A stretch of DNA of 64,000 bases, taken from Euphorbia lathyris. Its lineage: Eukaryota > Streptophyta > Magnoliopsida > Malpighiales > Euphorbiaceae. Each line of letters starts with the position of its first letter. Position 1 is the stretch's first letter. The notes beneath the pieces are model-generated. The model did not search any database. It was not told where the DNA came from and worked only from the letters and a program-made list of their open reading frames with translations. Where the stretch lies: contig NC_088911.1 of NCBI RefSeq assembly GCF_963576675.1, forward strand, positions 137,953,929-138,017,928, written 5' to 3'. Position numbers and translations under genes: made by a program. Below are positions 55,395 through 64,000 of the stretch, in pieces.

Positions 55395-55945
55395 GTAACA
55401 TCTTGGTCCAGTACAATGTAGTTTATTGTCCGCTTTGGCCAAAATCTAATAGCTTGTCACGGCTTTAAAACGCGTCTTCATGTATTGGATTCTCATCTTA
55501 CTAATAAGACACAGTCACCCTCTCTCTCTCTTTTCAATGTGGGATCCAATTCATTTTTGTTTCCAACGCCATCCTTTAGGCCGCTCCTCGCTCAGGCCTT
55601 CTACCCCGACGCCACCCACTCCGCACCGATTCGTTACAGGCCCGCCAGCTTCTGCTTGGTTCGTCCCCGAACCACACTTCGTACGTGGAGAGTTAGCTCT
55701 AATACCAATTATAACATTTTGGCCCAATAGATATTGTCCGCTTTGGCCGAAATCCAACAGCTTGGGCCTGACGTTTTTAAACACGTTTTCATGTATTGGA
55801 TTCTTATCTTACTAATAAGCCTCCGTCACTTCTCTCTATTTCTGATGTGAGATTCAGTTCATTTCTATCCCCATTGTCATCCTTTAGTACCGCTCCTTAC
55901 TCAGGTTTTCTACCTCGGCGCCACCTAATCCGGACTGGGTCGTTG
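55395..55945 (-). repeat. Tandem pair of a dispersed plant repeat, about 310 bp apart
   Basis: The series TTGTCCGCTTTGGCC, ATGTATTGGATTCTCATCTT, ACTAATAAG, CTCAGGCCTTCTACCCCGAC starting at about 55,425 recurs starting at about 55,734 with moderate divergence. The orientation with respect to the fragment at 14,205-14,438 is reversed. The repeat contains GGTATTAGAGCTAACTCTCC on the minus strand. ORFs of 77-111 codons here are by-products. Confidence 0.65.
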
Positions 55946-56988
55946 TAGCCTATGCGTCTCCCCTTGGAGCTGCCCCTGGTATGCCGGCCCGGTCCCCTAG
56001 CATCTTTCTTTGCCCCTGCTGGTCGGACCGGACCGTATGGTCCGGGTCTGAAAACATTGAAATTGAAGGAATCAAAGTTTCTTCACTCTTAATTTTTTAT
56101 TCATTTATCTTCAAAAGCTGTTATGTAGACTATGAAATTCAATGTTGGGATTATCAATAATTATCATGTTGTTGAGGATAACCATTTTATAATATTAAAA
56201 ATTGGTTCAGAATGACATGAAGTTGAATCTGGTAGTGTGTGGGGCTAAGTAGCTCGGCAGTTTTGCTGCGTGTAACGGCTAGACTTTTCACACCATCAAT
56301 ATCAGATTAGACTATAATCTTCGCCAACTGCGTGCGCTGCTGCACCAATCTATCTGTCTGTCTAACATGTCAACATTTCACATTCATAACCCATCATATG
56401 TTTTTGTTGATTGTTAAATACAGTCCTCTAATTACTTATTATCTTATTACTGTTTCTATTTTGATGTTTTTGCTATTGTCATTTTTTTTTATCAAGATTT
56501 CACATTCTCTCTTTAATCTCTTCAAAAATCACAAACCCCTATACGAGAATCATGGCGAGAAATTACACTGGAAGTTACGTTTTTTTGTTAAATTTTCATC
56601 GAAAACACGATGCATCTCCCGCCAAGGCCAAGTACGAGTATAAAAAAAATCTAAATCGTTCATTTTCGGAGTTCTCGGGACCACTTTTTACATCGTCTTC
56701 GAAATAGTCAATTTCCGAAGTTCCCGGGTCCATTATTTTTAGAATTTCGGTTTTACTCGGAAGAGAGAATTTTTTTTTAATTTTTGATCAAAATAAAATG
56801 AGAAGGGTAAAATTGTCAAATAGTGGACCGTGATAAGAAAACGGGGGTCGTAAATAGCAACACCCTATGTTTTCGGTGAAATGTAGATTTGATTCTGACA
56901 TATAAATGGTCCATATTTTATCTTAACGTTTTCAAACAAAATCAATTTTAATTTTACGTTATCGAAATTTTGAAAATGCTAGTGGACT
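55946..56988. other. Intergenic, no gene seen
   Basis: About 55,950-56,045 is GC-rich (CCGGCCCGGTCCCC; GGTCGGACCGGACCG) and belongs to the repeat before it. The 103-codon frame at 56,332-56,643 is Phe/His-rich without known domain. Confidence 0.4.
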
Positions 56989-57453
56989 TGATAACCCGCG
57001 AAGCCCAAAACGGGTTATATTCATTTCGCAAGCCCAGCCCATATTAAAGCCCCATGGGCTAAGATTGGACGGGACCCGAATGAAGGAAGCGGGCGCAGCG
57101 AGTAAACCGCCTCGAATTCCTAAACGGAGCGCCAAGACTCCCACTCAGAACCACGTTCGTTGCCATGAAAACCACGAAAGGGACATGGCCTAAAAAGGGG
57201 TAACCGCCCTCAGAACGTGGCCCACTAAGGAGTAACCGCCCTCGGCGGTTACCCAAAAAACACTTATAAAAGGCCTTAAAAATAAGGGAGGAGGTACGTT
57301 TACATTTTTTCCACAAAGCTATTGCTAAATTATAGACTCATTCTTACAAAAACTGACTTGATCGTCGGAGAGTTTTCCCGGAGATCCTGTCTCCGGTTTT
57401 GTTTTGCAGGTAACTCCGGCAAAGAACATCAAAGCGGATCCAGCAAGTTATCA
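56989..57453 (+). repeat. 5' LTR, 465 bp
   Basis: Begins TGATAACCCGCG and ends CAAGTTATCA, so the outer 7 bp (TGATAAC / GTTATCA) are inverted. TATA box TTATAAAAGG at 57,264-57,273. Two TAACCGCCCTC direct repeats (about 57,200-57,240) followed by the complementary GGCGGTTAC form a small palindrome upstream of it. The region after the LTR (TTGGTGCGGTGAAGGTGG, from 57,454) is where the primer site should be, but it is not a match to a tRNA that I can name. Confidence 0.75.
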
Positions 57454-57511
57454 TTGGTGCGGTGAAGGTGGAGCTTTTTTACCAACACTTGGTTAAAGGT
57501 ACACGAAGAAC

Positions 57512-60500
57512 ATGTCAGAACCATCACGAACGACCGGTGTTACGACCAGATCCACTAGCATGAACTCACGAGGTTCACGGATTGCAAATTCGCAACCTGC
57601 AAGTACACAGCCTGTGGTGCCTAGCTCATCGGGTCCTTCGGGACAATTGAGTCCCTTATTGGAAGTCCAAGTGCAAACTGAGATGGAAATGTCCAATAGT
57701 GATTTCGTGCAGATGGCAGGACAAGTCTTGGCTTCGAACATGAGCCAGGCGGCTGGAGATCGAATGATTAATTTACTAACTGCCCTCGCCGAACACAATA
57801 CCGCCGTGGCGGCTGCTCCTCAAGAACCTGTGGTTATCTCAACACAATCACCGACTATCCCTGTCATATCGGCCCTCCCGCAGCCATCTCAGGCGCCAAA
57901 TCAAGTGGGCCAGAGTAGTCGCACAAACCCACACAACCACCCGAGCAACTACTCGCACCCAGATCTCATTACGACGATACATCCGACCTGGCAGCCATCC
58001 CAACCGTTGCCAGGAGTGCAAGGCACTCTTCCGCTACAGCAAGTGGAACCTTTTCCTCACAGACATTCGGAGTTGATGACTCATGGGCGAGAGCACACAT
58101 GGAACTTTGATCCTATAACGGGACAGCGGTTAGTCCCCCAACAGGCACACGTCTCAACACCGATGGGCGGGTGGATGCCACCCAGAATTCACCAGCAGCG
58201 GATGGAAGAAGTCCGACGAATACCCGATATTGACTTAGAAGATCCATTACGAAGCATGATGGAGCGAATGGGGTACTCGCCTAGGCCGAGAGCAGAGCTC
58301 CATAGCGATTCACCTTTTGCCCCTTCGTTGCGGGAATTCATTCCAGATCACAGAATCAAAGCACCTGCCATACCAAAATACTATGGGGATCCAAATTCTG
58401 ACCCTGAGGCTCATGTCAGGAACTACAGAGAGTTAATGGATGTTGCAGGGGCAAGCGAAAGCATAATTTGCAGGTTATTCTCGACAACTTTGGGCGGTGC
58501 GGCATCTGATTGGTTTCGATCTTTACCGGCAGAATCTATTCACAATTGGCAACAATATAGTCGGGATTTCTGTGCGAAGTTCGTGGGCTGTAAAGCGGCA
58601 GATGTGACAGATAGGCAGCTGAAGGAGATCAAACAGAGAAACTATAATTCCCTAAGGGAATTTGTTGTCGCCTTTAACGATATCCTGGTGCGATTGCAGA
58701 ACCCAGATATCGTGAGTATTCGCAACATCATGGCGGATGGAACCACAGATTGGAGCATGCGGGAAGAAATCATCCATAACAAACCGCGCACTGTAGCCGA
58801 GCTCATGAAGATAGCAAAGGAATTCATGGAAGTGGATGATGTCAACAGGGAACATAGGGCCCAAACTCGGCGAGAAAGAGATGCCGCTAGAACCACTTCG
58901 GACAGTCGGCGTCAGACCCAGTCCAAAAGTAATTTTATTCGAAGAGGCGATCGTCCCTTTCAAGGTGGAGGACATCGCACACCACTAAACACGACTCGCC
59001 AAGAGGTGTTACTTTGGATCGAAAAGAGCCCCTTGAAGAAGGATGTGCGGTTCCCCGAGGTGAAAGGCCGAACCAGTTTGGGGCGACATCCTAACAAGTA
59101 TTGCAGGTTCCACAGGTTGAACGGCCATGACACAGATGATTGCTACGAACTGAAGAAGGAAATAGAAAAACTGATCGAGAGAGGCAAGCTGAGTCAATTT
59201 GTAAGAAAAGAAACAGCTGATGAGAAAACAACGCTCCCGCATGAGGGAGAAACACGGCCAGAAAAGAAGCAGAAGAAAGGGGTGATAAACGTGATAGCAG
59301 GCGGAATCTACGAGCCTCCAACAAAAAGAACTCGCCGTGAACGGCGAAAGAGTAACACACATAGGGGGGATGCCCTCAATTACTCATTTGCGAGAATCAC
59401 GGAGCCACATGCGGATGCCCTGGTGATCACGATGGCCGTTGAAGGATGGGATGTCAAGCGGGTCCTTATCGACACAGGCAGTTCTTGCAACGTCATTACC
59501 CGGACAGCATTCAAAAAGTTGGGAATCAACGACGAGCGGGTGGAACACACTTTCATGGATGTAACTGGTTTTGGGGGTCAATCCTCCCAAACAAGTGGGC
59601 AGGTGGTGTTGGAGGCAGAAATGGGCGATAAAAATCTAAAATGGCGAGGTGATTTAGAATTCGCAATTGTTGATCTCCCACTGGCCTACAACATAATTCT
59701 GGGACGGCCATTCCTGTCGGAGACGGAGTCGCTCATCTCAATGAAGCATTTAACGTTACATTTGCCAACACACCAAGGGCGAGTCATAGTTGAAGGTGAT
59801 CAACTTGTATCTCAACAGGCCTATACATTATCACTTGAACCAAAACTGGAAGAGGAGGATAAAGTCGAAGAGAAGCTGCCGGCGGAAGCATTGGGAGAAA
59901 CGGAACTATTCGCCATCTCGAATGACAAGAACGTGCGAATAGCGGCTGGACTCTCAGAAGAAACAAAGAAGGCCATTACCGAGGTATTGATCCAATGTGA
60001 GTCGACATTTGCCGCCCCAAATGAAGTGTTAAAAGGAATAAGCCCAGACGTAGCAACCCATCGGTTGAATGTAGATAAAGGGGCAACCCCAGTGCGGCAA
60101 AAGAAGAGGGGACATGCTCCTGAGCGGCAAAAGGCGATTGAAAAAGCAGTGTTGGATTTGCTAAAGTCAGATGCAATTCGAGAAGTCACCTATCCGGAGT
60201 GGTTAGCCAATGTGGTGCTAGTCAAAAAGCCGAATGGAACGTACAGAATGTGCGTCGACTTCAAAGACTTGAACAAGGCATGTCCGAAAGATATGTATCC
60301 ACTTCCTAACATTGATATATTGGTAGATGGAACTGCAGGATATGAAGTTTTATCATTCACCGACGTGAAATCCAGTTACCATCAGATACCCATGGAGAAG
60401 GCGGATGAAATCAAAACATCATTCATAACTCACCAGGCGACTTATTGCTTCAAGGTGATGCCCTTTGGATTGAAAAACGCGGGAGCAACATACCAGAGGA

Positions 60501-63119
60501 TGATGAACAAGATATTTTCAGACAAATCCGGCGAGAACTTCTCGATCTATGTTGATGACATGATCATCAAAAGCAAGAAACTGCAAGACCACCCGCGGGA
60601 TATCAAAGAAATCCTAGAAGTGTTGATCAAATATGGCCTCAAATTGAACCCAGAGAAATGTACATTCGGAGCAAGAGCGGGAAAGTTCCTGGGTTTCATT
60701 GTTAGCGGCAAAGGGGTTGAGGCGAATCCTGAGAAGGTTAAAGCAGTAATGGAGATGAAGACGCCAAGGAACATAAGGGAAGTACAGAGACTGAACGGGC
60801 AGTTGGTGGCATTAGGGCGATTCATATCATGCTCAGCTAGGCGATGTCTACCTTTCTACAATGCCATCAAAAAATCCAAGTCCTTTGAATGGACGCCGGA
60901 TTGTCAAGAAGCATTTGAGGGGATAAAGCGATTACTATGTTATCCGCCCTTAATGAGCAGGCCGGAAGACGGAGAAGATTTGTTTCTTTATGTATCCGTC
61001 ACCAGCATGGCGATATGCACTGTGATGGTGCGAGAAGAAGAAGGGCAACAATATCCAGTATACTACGTGAGCAAAGTCTTGAAGGACGCAGAACTCCGGT
61101 ATTCGAAGTTGGACAAAATGGCCCTCGCAGTGATAACCACGGCGGCTAGATTGAAACCATACTTTCAGGCGCATACTATCATTGTGAGAACTGGCATCCC
61201 AATGCGAAAGGTACTGCAGAAACCTGACGCATCCGGCCGGTTGATGGAATGGTCAATTCGCCTAGGCGAATTCGATATCCGCTATGAAGGAAGACCAGCG
61301 CTAAAGAGCCAAGTACTCGCCGACTTCGTGAACGAATTCACCTGGGATGATGATGAATGTCCAAAGGCACAAAAAGAAGAGTGGAGCATGTACACAGATG
61401 GGGCCTTATCTGCAGACGGAGCTGGGCTAGGAGTCGTCATCAAAGGTCCGGAGGTTATCCGCCTGTACTATGCAGCAAAATTAACTTTCAAAAGTACCAA
61501 TAATGCCGCGGAATACGAGGCTATGATATGTGGATTGAGGTTTCTCAATGAACTAACCCCAGAAAGAGTGGTAATCTACAGCGATTCCAAACTCATGATA
61601 AACCAGATCACAAAAAATTATCTGGTGAAACAGGAGGAGCTAGTAAAATACCATCAGGTGGTCAGCCAATTGACACAAGAGTTAACGCACAAGGGAGTCA
61701 TTTGGGAGATGGTGCATGTTCCACGAGGCCAAAATGCAAAAGCTGACGAATTGGCAAAAGCATCGGCAAGTAGAGAACCATGGAGTCAAAAAGCATGCAG
61801 CTTGGAAATAAAATCGGCACCAGCATTCGAGGTTGATCAGATTATGATCATCGAGGAACTGGAAGACGATAAAGATTGGCGGATGCCAATCCGTCAATAT
61901 CTGGAGCAGGGAGATTTGCCGATTGATAAGAGCTTAGCCAGAAAAATAATTGGGCAGTCGGCACGATACTCAATGCGGGATGGAACTTTGTATCGGAAAT
62001 CGTACACATGTCCATGGTTGAAATGCGTTAGTCGCAATGAAGGAGACTATGTGCTGCGAGAACTACACGAAGGAATTTGTGGCGCGCACGAAGCTTCGGC
62101 GGCATTGGCAAGAAAGGTCAAACTGGTGGGATACTACTGGCCCAAGGTGGTGGAAGATTCCCAGAAGATGGTTGCGGAATGTCACAACTGTCAAATCCAT
62201 GCGAATGAAAAGCATGTTCCCGGAGCTGAACAAATCACTATAATGACGGCGTGGCCATTCGCAACATGGGGAATTGATATAGTGGGTCCATTCCCAGAAA
62301 CAACAAAGAAAAGGAAGTATTTGATAGTCGCAGTGGACCACTTCAGCAAATGGATAGAAGCGGAGGCAGTAACCGCACAAACACCTGAGTGAATGATCGA
62401 GTTCTTACGAGAGAATATTATCATGCGATTTGGGATCCCGCAGAAGCTTATAACCGACAATGGCACCCAGTTCAACTGTACCAAGTTCAAAACATACTGC
62501 AAAAGCATGGGAATCAAGAATCATTTTTCTTCTGTAAACCATCCCCAATCAAATGGTATGACGGAGGTTACCAACAGGGCCATGGTTCAAGGCATCAAGA
62601 AGCGGCTAGGTGACAAAAAAACAGGTTGGGCGGATGAGATACCCCATATGTTGTGGGCATACAGAACCTCTGTAAAGGCAGCAACAGGCGAAACACCTTT
62701 CTCGCTAGTTTATGGAGCTGAAGCAGTCCTACCTGTTGAAATCAAGTCGCCCACAGACTGGACAATTTATTATTGCGACACACAAAATCCTATCAACATC
62801 AGAGATGCTTTGGATTCTGTGGAGGAACGAAGAGAAAAAGCTTACATGCGAATGGCAATGTACCGTAACAGAATCAAGAAATACCATGACAGAAGAGTGC
62901 GAAAAGTAATGATCAACGAAAACGATTTAGTCTTAAAAAAAAGCAGATAAAATACAGTCTAGAGATGGCAAAGGCAAGCTAGGCGTCAACTGGATCGGGC
63001 CATACAAAGTATCCAAGAAGATGGGACCGGCCACTTTCGAAATAGAAGAAATGAGTGGAAAGAAGCTCCCGCGCACCTGGAATCTAGAGAATCTGCGCCT
63101 ATATAGAAAGGCCGAGTAG
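57512..63119 (+). pseudogene. gag-pol polyprotein, near-intact with two lesions
   Basis: A 1,626-codon open frame with only one stop, TGA at 62,390-62,392, inside the integrase. It then stays in the same frame to 62,945, where a run of eight A (62,935-62,942) shifts frame. Conserved C-terminal sequence then continues in the shifted frame to TAG at 63,117-63,119. Approximate residues: gag about 280-420, zinc-knuckle-like YCRFHRLNGHDTDDCY about 528-545, protease LIDTGSS about 652, RT from about 905 (YRMCVDFKDLN) with YVDD about 1,013, RNase H MYTDGA about 1,293, integrase HHCC zinc finger about 1,520-1,560 and core GIDIVGPF about 1,588, ITDNGTQF, QSNGMTE. The C-terminal PRTWNLENLRLYR motif is typical of non-chromodomain gypsy elements. 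The expected RT block reads FTDVKSSYHQI. Confidence 0.9.
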
Positions 63120-63308
63120 TTCGAGGAAACGACGAGTACTCTTTTTCCTTTTATGAGTTTTTCCCACTGGATTTTCTGATAAAAGGTTTTAATGAGGCTT
63201 CGATCCCGAACAATTGGTGTACATATGTAATAAACTTTTTCTTGTCATCAATAAAAGTTATTACATTCACTCAGTATGTTACAACAAAATGCGGATTCTT
63301 TCCAAAAA

Positions 63309-63627
63309 CACATAAATGTGTTGCCTGTTAAAGAAAGGCGGATGCGTGATTACGCATCACTCGCAAAAAACCTTAGGGTTAAAATAAAAAACACATAAAT
63401 GTGTTGCCTGTTAAAGAAAGGCGGATGCATGATTACGCATCACTCGCAAAAAACCTTAGGGTTAAAATAAAAAACACATAAATGTGTTGCCTGTTAAAGA
63501 AAGGCGGATGCATGATTACGCATCACTCGCAAAAAACCTTAGGGTTAAAATCAAAAACACATAAATGTGTTGCCTGTTAAAGAAAGGCGGATGGATGATT
63601 ACGCATCACTCGCAAAACCTTATGATC
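63309..63627 (+). repeat. Four 83-bp tandem repeats after pol
   Basis: CACATAAATGTGTTGCCTGT recurs at 63,309, 63,392, 63,475 and 63,558: exactly 83 bp each time, with only few substitutions (GATGCGTGA, GATGCATGA, GATGGATGA variants). The unit also has GATTACGCATCACTCGCAAA. The last copy is slightly shortened. Tandem arrays between pol and the 3' LTR are characteristic of Tat-type elements. Confidence 0.95.
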
Positions 63628-63895
63628 AAAACTTATGACTATTTTCGAAAGAAGAATTATAAGTTAAAGCATAAAATTAAGCGAATAAACGAGTACTCAA
63701 AATTGCAAAAAGGGTCTGGCCACCCTAGCTATGAAGAAACACAAATATGGAGTCGGCAAAAGGACAAAGGGCACATATAAAGGGCAAAAAAGTGACAATC
63801 ACACACATATGAAAAGCAACAACCCAAAGAAAATATATATATCAGAGCGGTTTGTTACATGGTTTTTAGATACAAAAGTCCAAATATAAGTTAAG
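63628..63895 (+). other. Non-coding 3' region of the gypsy element
   Basis: AT-rich and purine-rich (AAAGGGCACATATAAAGGGC). No ORF of note. Confidence 0.5.
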
Positions 63896-64000
63896 CTATG
63901 CTACAGCTTCTTCTCCTTCACCCCTAATGCCCTCCTGGACTGCGGCGACTCCCTCATCTCCTCCGGTAAGAGGATCTACTTCAAGCGCATCCTCAACCCT
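63896..64000 (-). CDS. Possible antisense ORF in the gypsy element, 3' end only
   Basis: On the minus strand a frame runs from the window edge to TAG at 63,896-63,898. The 34 codons are acidic: RVEDALEVDPLTGGDEG then VAAVQEGIRGEGEEAVA and stop. Some Tat-lineage elements (for example Grande) carry an extra ORF in antisense direction between pol and the 3' LTR, and the position fits. With so few codons visible this is a suggestion only; chance is not excluded. Confidence 0.35.
   Translation of the reverse strand, partial: RVEDALEVDPLTGGDEGVAAVQEGIRGEGEEAVA

Larger units (their letters stand above)
56989..64000 (+). mobile_element. Ty3/gypsy retrotransposon of Tat/Retand type, 3' end beyond window
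   Basis: 5' LTR 56,989-57,453, gag-pol 57,512-63,119 (two lesions), tandem 83-bp repeats 63,309-63,627, then sequence with a possible antisense ORF up to the window edge. Domain order gag, protease, RT, RNase H, integrase identifies Ty3/gypsy. Lack of a chromodomain, a long region after pol with tandem repeats and an antisense frame fit the Tat group (Retand/Ogre/TatII). The 3' LTR is not in the window. No reliable 5' flank comparison is possible. Confidence 0.85.

Noticed and set aside
57454..57475. Primer-binding site of the gypsy element
   Set aside because: Position is right but the sequence does not match a tRNA 3' end I can name with confidence, so it is not listed as a feature.
58642..60825. 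Several minus-strand ORFs of 60-122 codons under the gypsy polyprotein
   Set aside because: Antisense shadows of a long coding frame without recognisable domains.
63309..63627. CRISPR-like array
   Set aside because: Units are contiguous 83-bp tandem repeats without spacers, inside a plant retrotransposon.

Overview
This is nuclear DNA of a flowering plant, most likely a eudicot. The evidence is an intron-rich housekeeping gene with GT-AG introns, an Au-type SINE, plant RTE and RNase H-bearing LINEs, Ty3/gypsy elements, a Mutator-like (MULE) transposon with an OTU domain, a receptor-like-protein pseudogene and a SAUR pseudogene. The species cannot be fixed from the sequence. The background is AT-rich and dominated by transposable elements. 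The only protein gene I judge intact is a six-exon prefoldin subunit 3 gene.

Layout. 0-15 kb is a graveyard of small inverted-repeat elements: a Mutator-type MITE family with 9-bp target duplications, a 660-bp element apparently nested in an older one, and several 200-400 bp MITEs. It also holds a LINE RNase H remnant, a 5'-truncated SINE and LTR-like debris. 15.2-19.7 kb is an LTR retrotransposon without coding capacity (5' LTR reduced to about 100 bp, initiator-Met-type primer site, about 2 kb interior, 2.39 kb 3' LTR carrying a MITE). A damaged RTE-clade LINE (19.7-22.6 kb) begins exactly where this LTR ends. 22.9-24.7 kb is a long inverted duplication of a DUF4283-like coding fragment that would fold into a hairpin of about 585 bp. 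25.0-26.7 kb holds three tandem MITEs and one MULE-type MITE. 26.8-29.4 kb is an LRR receptor-like-protein pseudogene (minus strand).

30.1-33.9 kb is a complete MULE with a perfect 9-bp target duplication, degenerate terminal repeats and a four-exon transposase-OTU gene broken by one stop codon. It also carries two CG-rich palindromic arrays built from the same motif. 34-44 kb holds MITEs, a 1.2-kb long-TIR element, a SAUR pseudogene between inverted repeats, and a gypsy-type gag-like fragment. 44.1-50.8 kb is the prefoldin gene, whose 4.4-kb third intron has collected a SINE, at least three MITE-like elements and LTR debris. 52.1-53.2 kb is a LINE 3' end (minus strand). 54.7-55.0 kb is a cluster of TCGCGA palindromes. 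55.4-55.9 kb is a tandem repeat pair. From 57.0 kb to the window end lies a Ty3/gypsy element of Tat/Retand type: short LTR, long gag-pol, four 83-bp tandem repeats, and the end of a possible antisense ORF.

The genes do not form a pathway. The window is best read as one housekeeping gene and two decayed plant genes in a nested transposon landscape. The least ordinary structures are the paired palindromic arrays inside the OTU-bearing MULE, the 23-24.7 kb hairpin, the TCGCGA cluster, and the SAUR pseudogene between inverted repeats.
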